64,000 bases of DNA from Haloferax sulfurifontis ATCC BAA-897 (GCF_000337835.1 NZ_AOLM01000019.1:114945-178944); one strand, 5' to 3'. Numbered from the stretch's first letter, positions 45,175 through 54,307 are shown. The notes: generated from the letters alone by a model not told the origin. Numbers and translations are program-made.

Positions 45175-45957
45175 ATGCACGTCACGCGCGTCTCCGTTCC
45201 CGTCGCCACCCGCGCGCCGACCGGCGCGACGAACGCTTACCTCGTCGCCGACGGCGGCGACGGCCTGCTCGTCGACCCCGCGGCCCGCACCGACGACCTC
45301 GACGACCTCGCCGCACGCGAGGATATCGACCACCTCGCGGTCACCCACACCCACCCGGACCACGTCGGCGCGGTGGCCGCCTACGCCCGCGAGACGGGCG
45401 CGACGGTCTGGTGTCGCCGCGGCCGCGAGCGTGCCTTCTCGGACGCGACCGGGGTCGAACCCGACCGGACGTTCGCCGAGGGGACGACCGTCCCCGTCGG
45501 CGCGGGCGTCGATGTCCTCGACACGCCGGGACACGCCCGCGACCACGTGAGTTTCGTCGCCGGCGACGCCCTCCTCTGCGGCGACCTCGCGGTCGCCGAG
45601 GGGAGCGTCGTCGTGGGCGCGCCCGAGGGAGACGTTCGCGCCTACCTCGTCGCGCTCAGGCGACTCCACGCGCGCGGCCCCGAGCGACTGCTTCCGGGTC
45701 ACGGCCCCGAAATCACGGACCCGCGGGCGACGCTCGCGCGACTCGTCGCGCACCGAAACGATCGCGAGCGGGCCGTCCTCGACGCGGTGCGCGCCGGGAA
45801 CGCGACGCCCGACGCCGTGACCGACGCCGCCTACGACAAGGACGTCTCGGCAGTGCGCGACCTCGCCCGCGCGACGGTCGTCGCGCATATCGAGAAACTG
45901 GCCGCCGAGCGTCGGGTCCGCTGGGACCCCGACGCGGAGCGGGTCGAACCGCGGTAG
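45175..45957 (+). CDS. MBL-fold hydrolase with C-terminal winged helix
   Basis: 260 residues. Metallo-beta-lactamase motifs: THTHPDHVG (HxHxDH), TPGHARDHVSF, LLCGDLAV and LPGHGPE. The last 60 residues (RNDRERAVLDAVRAGNATPDAV...VAHIEKLAAERRV) form the winged-helix-like C-terminus of the LACTB2 subgroup. LACTB2 relatives are endoribonucleases or thioesterase-like enzymes; the true substrate is not evident. It stands alone. Confidence 0.88.
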   Translation: MHVTRVSVPVATRAPTGATNAYLVADGGDGLLVDPAARTDDLDDLAAREDIDHLAVTHTHPDHVGAVAAYARETGATVWCRRGRERAFSDATGVEPDRTFAEGTTVPVGAGVDVLDTPGHARDHVSFVAGDALLCGDLAVAEGSVVVGAPEGDVRAYLVALRRLHARGPERLLPGHGPEITDPRATLARLVAHRNDRERAVLDAVRAGNATPDAVTDAAYDKDVSAVRDLARATVVAHIEKLAAERRVRWDPDAERVEPR

Positions 45958-46031
45958 AGACCCCGCCGATATGAGGTCCGCGCTCCCGCGAAAACCGCGC
46001 CCCTCTTTGGGCTCGCGCCCGCATCGCGAGT

Positions 46032-46703
46032 ATGGACCTCGACGCCGAACTGGACCGCGCCCGCGACCTCGACGTGTCGGAACTCGCCGACGCCATCGAG
46101 TCCATCGGCTTCGAGTGCACGCGCTGTGGGGCCTGCTGTAAGGGCTACGAGGGCGACGACGGCCCCGAACCGCACACCGCGACCGTCTTCCCCGACGAGG
46201 TGCGCGCCCTGCAGGACGCCGAACCGGACCCGATGGAGTGGCGAGACGTGGCCCGCCCGATGCCCTACGGCCTCGCCGAGGGCGACGACGGCCCCGAGGG
46301 CGAGACGTTCGAGTGGGCGCTCCAGACGACCGCCTGCGGCGACTGCCGCTTCTACGAGGAAGACGACGACGGACTGGGTGCCTGTCAGGTCCACGAGGAC
46401 CGCCCGCTCATCTGCGAGACCTACCCGTTCAGCGTCGCCCTCGGCGGCACGAGCCAGCCGATGGGCGAGGCCGTCGACGAGGAGGGCGTCGTCCGCGCCC
46501 ACGAGTGCGAGGGGCTCGGCCGGGACATCTCCCGGGAGGACGCGGAGGAACTGGCGCGGGCGCTGAAAGAGCGGGCGATTCGAGAGCTCCGCGAGGCGCG
46601 GGGCGTCACCGAGAACTACGAGCCGGTCGAGACCGGTCCGGGCGAGGTCGTCGTCCACGACTCCGAGGGCGCGAAACGGCCCGACGGGACGCGGGTTCAG
46701 TAG
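46032..46703 (+). CDS. YkgJ-family cysteine cluster protein
   Basis: 223 residues. FECTRCGACCKG near residue 32 and ACGDCRFYEEDD, then GACQVHEDRPLICETYPF, give the zinc or Fe-S binding Cys pattern (C-x2-C-x2-CC and more) of YkgJ/UPF0153 proteins, some of which are Fe-S cluster proteins. The C-terminal 80 residues are helical and acidic. Role unknown; a metal-cluster protein of the cytosol. Confidence 0.85.
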   Translation: MDLDAELDRARDLDVSELADAIESIGFECTRCGACCKGYEGDDGPEPHTATVFPDEVRALQDAEPDPMEWRDVARPMPYGLAEGDDGPEGETFEWALQTTACGDCRFYEEDDDGLGACQVHEDRPLICETYPFSVALGGTSQPMGEAVDEEGVVRAHECEGLGRDISREDAEELARALKERAIRELREARGVTENYEPVETGPGEVVVHDSEGAKRPDGTRVQ

Positions 46704-46755
46704 TCGAATCCGCTGACTGCGGTACATCTTTAACACTCCGGCCTGACCACATATT

Positions 46756-46767
46756 GGAGGTCTTACG
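46756..46767 (+). promoter_or_regulatory. Shine-Dalgarno site for the TRAM gene
   Basis: GGAGG at 46756-46760 is seven bases before the GTG at 46768. Few genes here have such a site; it decides the GTG start. A TTTAACAC TATA-like element lies upstream near 46729. Confidence 0.55.
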
Positions 46768-47172
46768 GTGGAAATCTCAGATAAACTCCTGTGTCTGTTC
46801 AATGCTGACGTTCGCACCGAGGACGACCGTTACGTCGTCGAAATTCCGCGCCGCGAGGTCGAGACCGGGACCGTCGAACCCGGCGAGACGTACCGCGTCG
46901 CGCTCATCTCCCGCGAATCGAACGACCCCGCCGAGTCCGAACCGAACGCCGGACCGACGCCCACGAACGAGCCGCAACCGCCCGTCGAAGCCGGCGAACT
47001 CCGCTACGTCGAAATCGAGGACATCGGCAAGCAGGGCGACGGCATCGCCCGCGTCGAACGCGGCTACGTCATCATCGTCCCCGGCACCGAAGTCGGCGAG
47101 CGCGTGAAAGTCGAAATCACCGAAGTCAAGTCTAACTTCGCCGTCGGCGAAGTCGTCGAAGACGACTTCTGA
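46768..47172 (+). CDS. TRAM-domain RNA-binding protein
   Basis: 134 residues with a GTG start set by the Shine-Dalgarno site. The C-terminal 60 residues are a TRAM domain: VEIEDIGKQGDGIARVERGYVIIVPGTEVGERVKVEITEVKSNFAVGEVV. TRAM binds RNA and occurs alone in archaea as cold-shock-like RNA chaperones. The N-terminal part is short and acidic and is joined to it by a Pro/Glu-rich linker (residues 55-75). Confidence 0.92.
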   Translation: MEISDKLLCLFNADVRTEDDRYVVEIPRREVETGTVEPGETYRVALISRESNDPAESEPNAGPTPTNEPQPPVEAGELRYVEIEDIGKQGDGIARVERGYVIIVPGTEVGERVKVEITEVKSNFAVGEVVEDDF

Positions 47173-47346
47173 CGGCGCTCTTTTCGCGGTTCGATACCGC
47201 TCGCTCGACGGGAGTCTCCCCACACCGACAGACCACGACTGCAAGTGAACGACGCACCACGCTTGCGAGTGAACACGGCGGATATTCCGAGCGCGGAGGG
47301 AGAGCGCGGTTGCAGGTGAAGAACGGCGTTTCGAGGGCTGGACGCG

Positions 47347-49044
47347 CTACTGAACGTACTTCGTCACGTCGGCGTCGACGCCCACGTCGGCGGCGTCGGC
47401 GTAGGGGCGGTTCACCACGATGTCGCCGGCGGTCGAGCGACCGATGCCGGGGATGGCGGTGAGTTCGTCCATCGACGCCTCGTTGAAGTCAAGCGGGTAG
47501 GGAACGCCGGTGACGGAGCGGTAGCCGTGGTCGACGACGGCGACGTCGATTGTCTTCCCGAGTTCGCGCTCGCCCGGGATTCCCACCAGAAGCGGGTAGG
47601 TACCGAGCTGGCGGCCGAACGTCCGGCCGTCCTGATGGTATTCGAGGTGGACGTTCGGGAGGACCGTGCCCGCGGGGGCGACCCGGCGGAGCATCGGGCG
47701 GTCGATCTCCTCGCGGACCTCCTTTTTGTACGTCTTGAACAGCTGTTTGTGGTCGCGGGCGATGTCGGCACCCGTGTCGGACATGTCGGTGCCGTCGAAC
47801 GCCATCACCTGCCGGATGTTGATGCGACGGACCATGAGGCCCTCGTCGTAGACGCGCTGGAGGAACCGCTTGTTGTGCTCGAACGTCTCCTCGCGCTCGC
47901 CTTTCAGCCCGTGGAGGAGGTTGATGCCGGGGAGGAGCTTCGGCAGGCGGTTCGCGGCGTCCGAACCGTGGGTCGGCGCGTCCGCGGGGTCGTCGCCGGG
48001 CCGCCAGCCGGCGACCTCGTTGACGATTTTGACCGCCTCGAAGCACTCGTCGGCGGAGACGTTGAGGTTGTTCTCCTCTTGGACCAGCGGGTCGGCGGAT
48101 TCGAGGCCGAACGCCGCGGTGTCGCCCGCCGTGTTGTGCTCGGCGATGATGCGGAGCGCCTCGCGGGACTTCTCGGGCCAGCCGACGATGGTGATGGGGT
48201 TGACGTTGTCGAGGTGGAGCGTGCCGAGGTCCGGCGCGACCTCGCGGATACCGCCGTAGAGCCGGCGGAGCGCGTCGGGGTTCGGAGCTTCGCCGTCGCC
48301 GCCGAACGCGAGGATGTCGGCCTGCCGGCCGAGTCGGAAGTGTCGCGCGCCGCGGTCGTAGAGGTTCTCGACCTCCTTGACGACGGAGTCGGCGGTGCGG
48401 AACGCGGGGTTGCCGTACAGCGGTTCGGTACAGAACGAACAGCGGTAGGCACAGCCCCGCGAGGTCTCCATCTCGCAGATGAGATGGTCGGGGTGGTTCG
48501 GGTGCTGTTCGACCACGAACGCGCCCGTGGCGGCCCAGCGGTCGAGTTCCTCGTTGTCGCGCATGCGGTTGCCGAAACCTTCGAGCCCGGAGTCGACGAG
48601 GTCGTAGGCGGCCGCCTCGATGTCGCCTTTGGCGACGAAGTCGTAGTCGAGGTTCTTGCGCTCCATGTCCTGGCCGCCGGCGTTCTCGTCGCCGACGCCG
48701 AAGCGAATCGGCCCGCCCATCAGAGCGGTTCCCTCGGCGACCCACGCGAGTTCGCGCACCTCGTCTGGCTCGGCGGGCGTCCCGCCGACGTACTTGCCGG
48801 GGACGGTCATGCCGCCGATGTAAATCATGAGGTCGGCGTCGGCCACGTCGCGCCACTTCTGTCTGTCCTCGCGGAGTTCGTCGATGGTGTGGTAGACGAC
48901 GTTGGACTCGGGGACGCCCGCGTCGACCACCGCACCCGCGGTGAACCTCGGATACGTCGAGATGTACGGCGGCACGCCGAAGTGCGCCGGCTCGTCGACG
49001 TATCCGTCGACGATAGTCACGGTGAGGTCGGCGGGGTCGGTCAT
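47347..49044 (-). CDS. radical SAM protein with C-terminal helix-hairpin-helix
   Basis: 565 residues from the ATG at 49044; the frame extends to 49218, but the added residues are basic. An N-terminal cobalamin-binding-like domain is followed by SRGCAYRCSFCTEPLYGNP, the C-x3-C-x2-C cluster motif of radical SAM enzymes, then a TIM barrel with HLDNVNPIT and FGLESADPLVQEENNLN. The C-terminal 60 residues form a helix-hairpin-helix (MDELTAIPGIGRSTAGDIVVNRPY). The YgiQ-like/UPF0313 pattern with an HhH suggests nucleic-acid contact. Reaction unknown. Confidence 0.88.
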   Translation of the reverse strand: MTDPADLTVTIVDGYVDEPAHFGVPPYISTYPRFTAGAVVDAGVPESNVVYHTIDELREDRQKWRDVADADLMIYIGGMTVPGKYVGGTPAEPDEVRELAWVAEGTALMGGPIRFGVGDENAGGQDMERKNLDYDFVAKGDIEAAAYDLVDSGLEGFGNRMRDNEELDRWAATGAFVVEQHPNHPDHLICEMETSRGCAYRCSFCTEPLYGNPAFRTADSVVKEVENLYDRGARHFRLGRQADILAFGGDGEAPNPDALRRLYGGIREVAPDLGTLHLDNVNPITIVGWPEKSREALRIIAEHNTAGDTAAFGLESADPLVQEENNLNVSADECFEAVKIVNEVAGWRPGDDPADAPTHGSDAANRLPKLLPGINLLHGLKGEREETFEHNKRFLQRVYDEGLMVRRINIRQVMAFDGTDMSDTGADIARDHKQLFKTYKKEVREEIDRPMLRRVAPAGTVLPNVHLEYHQDGRTFGRQLGTYPLLVGIPGERELGKTIDVAVVDHGYRSVTGVPYPLDFNEASMDELTAIPGIGRSTAGDIVVNRPYADAADVGVDADVTKYVQ

Positions 49045-49165
49045 CGGTCGCGGTTCGGGTTCGACGCGGAAAACGCAACCGGTCGGCGGTCGCGGCCCCG
49101 CGCCGCGTCGTGGGGGCGCTTCCGCCTCCCGCGCGTTTATGAGCGTGGGAGCGTAACTGACGGCC

Positions 49166-49324
49166 ATGCCCGCGACCCTCGAAGTCAAGTGCGCCAACGA
49201 GGACTGCGAACTCGACATGTTCGAGATGCACTACACCTACGACATGCCCGACGACGTGACGGTGGCGGACTTCTCCTGTCCGTACTGCGGCGAGTCCCGC
49301 GACCTGGAGGAGATTCAGCTATGA
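49166..49324 (+). CDS. 52-residue zinc-binding protein
   Basis: Not long but clearly coding: CANEDCELDMFEMHYTYDMPD and FSCPYCGESRDL supply two C-x2-C or C-x4-C pairs. Its stop overlaps the hsp20 ATG by four bases (ATGA), so the two are translated together. Whether the small protein works with the chaperone is open. Confidence 0.75.
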   Translation: MPATLEVKCANEDCELDMFEMHYTYDMPDDVTVADFSCPYCGESRDLEEIQL

Positions 49325-49821
49325 GCGACCTGCGGAAGTTCGGCGAGTCGGCGGCGAACGCCGTCCTCGAACGGGTCGGCCGCGGCGTCAGCCAGATGCA
49401 AGAGCGCAAGCCGCTGGCCCACGACCTGCTCGAATCCGAGGACGCCTACCTCGTCGTCTTCGACGCGCCCGGCGCGCGCGCCGAGGACGTGCAGGTCCGC
49501 TTCCTCGACGGCGAAGTCGAGATTCGCATCGACCGCTTCCGCGACTTCCACGAGGGCTACGAGATGCGCTTCCCCGGCCGCGGTCTCACGCTCTCGGGGA
49601 AGGCGACCATCCCCTCCGACGCCGCGGTCGAAGCCGCCGAGGGAACCGCCACGGTCGGCAAGAACGGCACGCTCCAGATTCGGATTCCCAAGGACGAGCG
49701 CGCGAGCGACATCGCCGTGACCGAGGAGGAAGACGAAGGCGAGGCCGACACCGACACCGACACCGAGTCCGAGGCCGACGACGAAGTCGACTTCGGCGAC
49801 GTGGACGACCAAGACGCCTGA
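49321..49821 (+). CDS. hsp20: small heat shock protein Hsp20
   Basis: 166 residues. The alpha-crystallin domain spans about 35-130 (LESEDAYLVVFDAPGARAEDVQVRFLDGEVEIRID...GRGLTLSGKATIPSDAAVEAAEGTATVGKNGTLQIRIPK), ending in the I-x-I region. The N-terminal 30 residues form the oligomerisation arm, and the C-terminal tail of 35 residues is strongly acidic (Glu/Asp/Thr). It is an ATP-independent holdase. Translationally coupled to the zinc protein upstream. Confidence 0.92.
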   Translation: MSDLRKFGESAANAVLERVGRGVSQMQERKPLAHDLLESEDAYLVVFDAPGARAEDVQVRFLDGEVEIRIDRFRDFHEGYEMRFPGRGLTLSGKATIPSDAAVEAAEGTATVGKNGTLQIRIPKDERASDIAVTEEEDEGEADTDTDTESEADDEVDFGDVDDQDA

Positions 49822-49866
49822 GGTTCAGTTTCGGACGCGACGCGCTCGACGCATCCCCTTTTCGCG

Positions 49867-51033
49867 CTAGTCGCCGTCGAGCGCCATCCCTTCGACCACC
49901 GCGAACTCCTCGTCGCCGTCGAAGCGACGGGGGTCGAACGCGCCGGGAATGGACTCCTGACTATCGCCGAGCACCACCTCGGCGAGTCGTTCGCCGATTG
50001 CCGGTGCCCACATGAAGCCGTGGCCGTGCCAGCCGGCGGCGACGTAGACGCCCTCGGCGACCGCGCCGACCAGCGGGTTGCGGTCCGGGGTCGCCCCGCA
50101 GAGGCCGGCCCACGCGCGGTCGAGCTCGGGTTCGGTCGACCCGCCTCCCCCCGACTCGCCCGCGTCGCCGCCCGCCGTCCGGTGTCGAACCGCGTCGAGG
50201 GCGTCGGCGACGAACCAGTCGTCCGCGGTCGGGTCCCAGTCGTCGGGGTCGGGTTCGACCGGTTCGACGCCGTCGCCGGCGAGGACACCGGCGGGGTGCG
50301 GCCGCAGGTACGACTCCTCTGTCGCGTCGTAGACGGTCGGCCCGCGGTAGTCGCAGTCGGCGACGAGCGCCTGCGCCCGGTACGGCTTGAGCGCGATGGG
50401 GTGGCCGGCGTCGGCGAGCAGGCGGCGCGAGTGGACGCCGGCCGCGACGACGACGGCGTCGAAGCGGGCGGTCACCGCGTCGTCGACGGCGACGCCCGGC
50501 GGGTCGGCCCGGAGCGACACCGCGTCGCCGACGCGGAACTCGACGCCCGCGGACTCGCACTGTTCGACGAACAGGTCCACGTAGGCCGCGGGGTCGGCCC
50601 AGCCGGCGTTCTCGGCGACGCCCGCGAGCGCGACGTCGTCGGTTCGAATCGGGAAGCGGTCGGCCAGTTCGTCGGGCGCGACGAGCGACACCGCGCGGTC
50701 GTGGACGCGCATTCGTTCGACCGCCTCTTCGAGCGCCGCGGCCGCCGCGTCGTCGCCCTCGCGCGCGAGAAAGACGTAGGGCGTCTCGTGGAAGACGAAC
50801 TCGCCCTCGCCCGAGAGCCGCCGGAACCGAGTCATCGCGCGGTCGGCGACGGCCACGTCGATGTCCTCGGCGTAGGCGTCGTAACAGATGCCGGCGGCGC
50901 GGCTCGTCGACCCGCCGCCGGGCGCGTCGCGTTCGAACAGCGTGACCCGCGCCCCGCGCTCGGCGAGGTCGAAGGCGGTCGTCAGACCGACCGCGCCCGC
51001 GCCGACGACCGCGACGCGCGCTGATTCGTTCAT
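49867..51033 (-). CDS. FAD-dependent amino acid/sarcosine-type oxidoreductase
   Basis: 388 residues from the ATG at 51033 (a frame extension to 51207 is basic). FAD-binding N-terminus RVAVVGAGAVGLTTAFDLAERGARVTLFERD, then GGGSTSRAAGIC and the DAO-type C-terminal VYVAAGWHGHGFMWAPAIGERLAEVV that contacts the flavin. It oxidises the C-N bond of amino acids such as glycine, sarcosine or D-amino acids. The insert near residues 300-320 is Gly/Ser-rich and unique. The stop codon sits in one of the few CTAG sites. Confidence 0.88.
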   Translation of the reverse strand: MNESARVAVVGAGAVGLTTAFDLAERGARVTLFERDAPGGGSTSRAAGICYDAYAEDIDVAVADRAMTRFRRLSGEGEFVFHETPYVFLAREGDDAAAAALEEAVERMRVHDRAVSLVAPDELADRFPIRTDDVALAGVAENAGWADPAAYVDLFVEQCESAGVEFRVGDAVSLRADPPGVAVDDAVTARFDAVVVAAGVHSRRLLADAGHPIALKPYRAQALVADCDYRGPTVYDATEESYLRPHPAGVLAGDGVEPVEPDPDDWDPTADDWFVADALDAVRHRTAGGDAGESGGGGSTEPELDRAWAGLCGATPDRNPLVGAVAEGVYVAAGWHGHGFMWAPAIGERLAEVVLGDSQESIPGAFDPRRFDGDEEFAVVEGMALDGD

Positions 51034-51359
51034 ACCCCGTCTGGGTCGGCGACCGACTTGAATGGCAGTTGCTCGCCGGTCGTTGGAGTGGTCGAGCCCC
51101 GCGCGGCGCGGTCGCTCAGGATTGTAGAGAGACGGGGTAGGTCGGCCGGCCGTGGCCCGCGTGGAAACCACGTGGGTCCGAAAGGAGCCACCCGACCGTG
51201 CCGTCACCTGTCCTCTCCGGCGACCACCTAAAAGGCCTCCGGTGTCGGTGGCGAGGACGCGGGAGATGAGGACATGCGACGCGGGCGGCGCGGGCGGCGC
51301 GGGCGGCGCGGGCGGCGCGGCCGACGCGGACGATGCAGGAAGACGAAGAGAACGACGAC
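51034..51359. other. 326-bp gap holding a GC tandem repeat
   Basis: Both flanking genes are on the minus strand. The gap holds the upstream region of the oxidoreductase, a 9-bp tandem repeat and no gene. No TATA element is obvious; AAAAGG near 51230 is the only AT-rich spot. Confidence 0.5.
51281..51320 (+). repeat. 9-bp GC-only tandem repeat
   Basis: Four copies of GCGGGCGGC in a row (51281-51316) and the start of a fifth. In two of the frames it would encode Gly/Ala repeats, but no open frame with a start and haloarchaeal composition includes it. It is likely to vary in copy number between strains. Confidence 0.75.
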
Positions 51360-52142
51360 TTACTCGGCGAACTCGTCGACGCCGCGGGCGGGGTAGCCGA
51401 CCACGAGGTCGATACCGGCGTCGCGGAGGTCGTCGACGCGCCGGCGCACGTCGGCCACGGAGCCGATGAGCGCGTAGTCGCGCGAGGCTTTCAGGAGCAC
51501 CTCACGGGCGCGACCCTCGGCCGAGGCGTCGGTCGCGGCGTCGTCGGGGAGCGCGCGAGCGACGGGGCGGCGACGGGAGACGTACGCGCCGACGGCGTCG
51601 AGAATCTCGTCGTCGTCGGCGGTGAGGACGGTCGGGGCGTAGACCGCGACCTCGCCGTCGAAGCCGGCCGCCCGGAGCGCTCGCACGTCCCTTCGGGTCG
51701 ACCGCGAGAGGAGTTCGTACTGCGTGCCGCCGGCGGCGAGAGCGATTCGCTCGATGCCCTCTGTGCCGACCCACGCGTCGGGCGCACGCTCTCTCGCGGC
51801 GCGGAGACGCGGGGCGACCGCGCGACGCGCTTCGTCGTCGGTCAGGTACGCGCCGTGGCCGGCTACGAGCACCTGCCGAATCCCGTCCGGGAGCCACTCG
51901 TACAGCGAGTCGTCGCCGAGCGGGTCGAAGCCGTCGGCGCGGACCGGCGTGGTCAGCCGGACCTCCTTTTCGGCCGCGAGCTCGCGCAACACGTCCTCGT
52001 CGGGGAGTCGCTCGCGGCCCTCGTAGTCGATTGCGACGACGTCGAGCGGGACCGAAAGCGCCTCGCGCACGTCGCACTCGGCGGGCTTGAGTGCGACTGC
52101 GTCCAGACCGGCCTTCGAGACCGCGCGCTCGGCGGTCAGCAT
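51360..52142 (-). CDS. luciferase-like/TIM-barrel flavoprotein family (DUF7388-type)
   Basis: 260 residues. Short beta-alpha units (LDAVALKPAECDVREAL, VRLTTPVRADGFDP, VLVAGHGAYLTDDEARRAVAPRLRAARERAP, DGEVAVYAPTVLTADDDEI) and a C-terminal RDYALIGSVADVRRRVDDLRDAGIDLVVGYPARG, which resembles the substrate/F420 barrel edge of luciferase-like monooxygenases. No clear cofactor motif. It follows the haloarchaea-specific family DUF7388, function unknown. Confidence 0.68.
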   Translation of the reverse strand: MLTAERAVSKAGLDAVALKPAECDVREALSVPLDVVAIDYEGRERLPDEDVLRELAAEKEVRLTTPVRADGFDPLGDDSLYEWLPDGIRQVLVAGHGAYLTDDEARRAVAPRLRAARERAPDAWVGTEGIERIALAAGGTQYELLSRSTRRDVRALRAAGFDGEVAVYAPTVLTADDDEILDAVGAYVSRRRPVARALPDDAATDASAEGRAREVLLKASRDYALIGSVADVRRRVDDLRDAGIDLVVGYPARGVDEFAE

Positions 52143-52533
52143 ACTATCACCACAGAAATTTCAGTACCGTCGCGGAACGCGATCCATCGTCTGTGCGACC
52201 ATGTGAGAACGAGTAGCGCGGAGGAGGCCAAAACCCTGTCGATGACGGCGATGCTGGCTCGCCGCGGCGGTGTTTATATAGCCCGTGTCGGCGCGACGGC
52301 GAGCGGCTCCGAAGCGCGTGTCAGCCGGTCTCACTGCGAGAGACCGCCGTGTCCACCGGCGTACCAACACGATTGTATTCGGGACACAATTCTGAACTCC
52401 GATTAGTATTCGAAAGCGAATCGTGACAGTCTCAAACGCCCGTTTTCGGTCATTCCCAGTTCTATGGATTCGGAAATCGCGTCGCCGTTATATGGGGTTC
52501 GCGGCCGACGATTCAGATGTAAGGTGAACCGAG
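52143..52533. other. 391-bp divergent intergenic region
   Basis: It separates the flavoprotein-like gene from doxX-like. It holds a TTTATATAG element at 52271-52279, a small hairpin at 52408-52421 (ATTCG, loop AAAG, CGAAT) and the doxX TATA. The composition is well below the flanks and no acidic open frame is present, so a short RNA or a cluster of regulatory sites is possible. Confidence 0.5.
52488..52494 (+). promoter_or_regulatory. doxX-like gene TATA element
   Basis: TTATATG lies 40-46 bp before the ATG at 52534, giving a leader of about 15 nt. Confidence 0.45.
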
Positions 52534-53061
52534 ATGCCCGCTAACGCACAAATCGAGATGCTGGGGAACAGAATGGACTTCGACTACTCGCGGGGTATCA
52601 CGGGCTACGTGCTCGTGTTGACCCGCCTCATCACCGGCTACTGGTTCCTCCACGCGGGTTGGGGGAAGCTGACCGGCGAGGCGTTCAGCGCCGCGGGCTA
52701 CCTCGCGAACGCCCCCGCCGCCTCGCCCCTACAGGGCTTCTTCGCGTGGGCCGCCGCGACCCCGTGGCTCCTCGACCTCACGAACATCATGGTTCCGTGG
52801 GGCGAGTTCCTCATCGGTCTCGGGCTCATCGTGGGTGCGCTCGTCCGGCTCGCCGCCTTCTTCGGCGGCGTCCTGATGGTGTTCTTCTACCTCGGGAACG
52901 CCGATTGGGGCCACGGCGTGGTCAACGGCGACCTGTTCGGGCTGATGATGTTCGCCATCGTCGGGACGCTCGCGGCGGGCCGCATCCTCGGCCTCGACGC
53001 CATCATCGAGAAGATGGAGTTCGTCCGCCAGCGCCCCGCGCTCAAGTACCTCCTCGGCTGA
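52534..53061 (+). CDS. DoxX-family membrane protein
   Basis: 175 residues. Four membrane segments of the DoxX/DoxD type: YVLVLTRLITGYWFLHAGWGKLTG, then FFAWAAATPWLLDL..., MVPWGEFLIGLGLIVGALVRLAAFFGGVLMVFFYL and GLMMFAIVGTLAAGRILGLD. DoxX-like proteins act with thiosulfate or quinone redox systems or in detoxification. The family is broad and the partner is not encoded here. Confidence 0.85.
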   Translation: MPANAQIEMLGNRMDFDYSRGITGYVLVLTRLITGYWFLHAGWGKLTGEAFSAAGYLANAPAASPLQGFFAWAAATPWLLDLTNIMVPWGEFLIGLGLIVGALVRLAAFFGGVLMVFFYLGNADWGHGVVNGDLFGLMMFAIVGTLAAGRILGLDAIIEKMEFVRQRPALKYLLG

Positions 53062-53192
53062 GGGGGTACACGCGGGCCGGAACAGACAGGGAACAGGCAG
53101 GGAGAAACGGGAGCGACGTCGACGACGCTGTTTTTCGGAACTGATTCAGACGCCGTGAGTGACTGCGCCGGGTCGGCGCGCGCCGAGGGGCA

Positions 53193-53789
53193 CTACACCG
53201 GGTAGTCGGCGTCGGGGTCGACCACACGGTCGACCTCCTCGGGGACGCGCCAGTCGGTCGTGAGTTCGAGCAGTTGCACGAGCATCCGCCCGGTCGCGCC
53301 CCAGACGGTGTAGCCGTCGACGTGGAAGAAGTGGAGCCGAATCTCGCCGTACTGCGGGTGGTCGCGGCGCTCCGACTCGTAGTTCGCGCGGTCGGTCAGG
53401 TCGTCGACCGCGAGCACCGCGATTTCGGCCACCTCGCGCCGGTCGGGTTCGTACGCGCGGTCGGGCACCGTGGCGACGAACGGCGAGACGGAGTAGTCGG
53501 TCACGGTGAGGATGTCGTCGAGTCGGCCGTGGAAATCAGCCTCCTCGGGTCGGAGCCCGATTTCCTCGTTGGACTCGCGGAGCGCGGTCGCCCGCAGGTC
53601 GGCGTCGCTCGGTTCGCGGCCGCCCCCGGGGAAACTCATCTGGCCCGGGTGCTCGCCGAGGTGGTCGGCGCGCTTGGTAAACAGGATGTGCGGCCGCTCG
53701 TCGCGGAACACGACGGGAGCGATGACGGCCGCCCGCCGGCCCGCGTCGACGGTCACCGGTTCGTGTCGGCTGACGCCCGCGAGGTCCAT
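53193..53789 (-). CDS. NUDIX CoA pyrophosphatase
   Basis: 198 residues from the ATG at 53789. HILFTKRADHLGEHPGQMSFPGG is the UPF0035 motif specific to NudL/CoA pyrophosphatases, and GGGREPSDADLRATALRESNEEIGL the Nudix box (with Ala at the first Glu, normal for this subgroup). It splits CoA or its derivatives to phosphopantetheine and 3-prime,5-prime-ADP. It lies 29 bp after the next gene in the unit, so it is the third gene of a minus-strand operon. Confidence 0.9.
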   Translation of the reverse strand: MDLAGVSRHEPVTVDAGRRAAVIAPVVFRDERPHILFTKRADHLGEHPGQMSFPGGGREPSDADLRATALRESNEEIGLRPEEADFHGRLDDILTVTDYSVSPFVATVPDRAYEPDRREVAEIAVLAVDDLTDRANYESERRDHPQYGEIRLHFFHVDGYTVWGATGRMLVQLLELTTDWRVPEEVDRVVDPDADYPV

Positions 53790-53818
53790 CGTCACGATTC
53801 GTAAAGAGATGCCGCGAC

Positions 53819-54307
53819 TTAGGCCTGCCCCTCCGCGTCCAGCGCGGCGTCGAGGCGCTCGCGGATCGACCCCACGTCGGTGTCGGCCCACGCTTCGAGG
53901 TCGTACGTCACGTCCAGCAGACGCTCGATTTCGTCGGTGTCGCCCGTCTGCACCGCGCTCGCGGCCGCCGCCCGGAGACGCGATTCGACCTGCGTCGCCA
54001 ACTCGTCCCGCGGCACCTCGCGGGTCGGGTAGTCGAGGATGTGCGGCAGGTCCTCCGCCCGGTCGGGGAGCGTCGGAAACGCCATCGGGCCAACGGTCAG
54101 GAGTTCCGCGTCCGTCTCGTCGTCCTCGTAGGGGACGAGGTAGTAGGCGTCGACCGCGTCGGAAATCGCGCCCGACAGCGCGTCGTCGTCGGTCTCGCGG
54201 CCCTGTTTGAACGCGAGTTCGTCGAGCGCGGTCTCCAGTTCCTCGCGGGTGAGCGCGCCGAAGAGGTCGACGACGCCCGCGAGGTCGTCGTAGGTGGTCT
54301 CGCTCAT
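53819..54307 (-). CDS. acidic protein of unknown function (DUF7109-like)
   Basis: 162 residues, strongly acidic, mostly helical. It begins MSETTYDDLAGVVDLFGALTREELETALDELAFKQG and later has PMAFPTLPDRAEDLPHILDYPTREVP. It matches a haloarchaeal family of unknown role. It is coupled to the glycosyltransferase gene by a four-base ATGA overlap, and to the pyrophosphatase gene by 29 bp. The length and order suggest an accessory factor of this unit. Confidence 0.7.
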   Translation of the reverse strand: MSETTYDDLAGVVDLFGALTREELETALDELAFKQGRETDDDALSGAISDAVDAYYLVPYEDDETDAELLTVGPMAFPTLPDRAEDLPHILDYPTREVPRDELATQVESRLRAAAASAVQTGDTDEIERLLDVTYDLEAWADTDVGSIRERLDAALDAEGQA

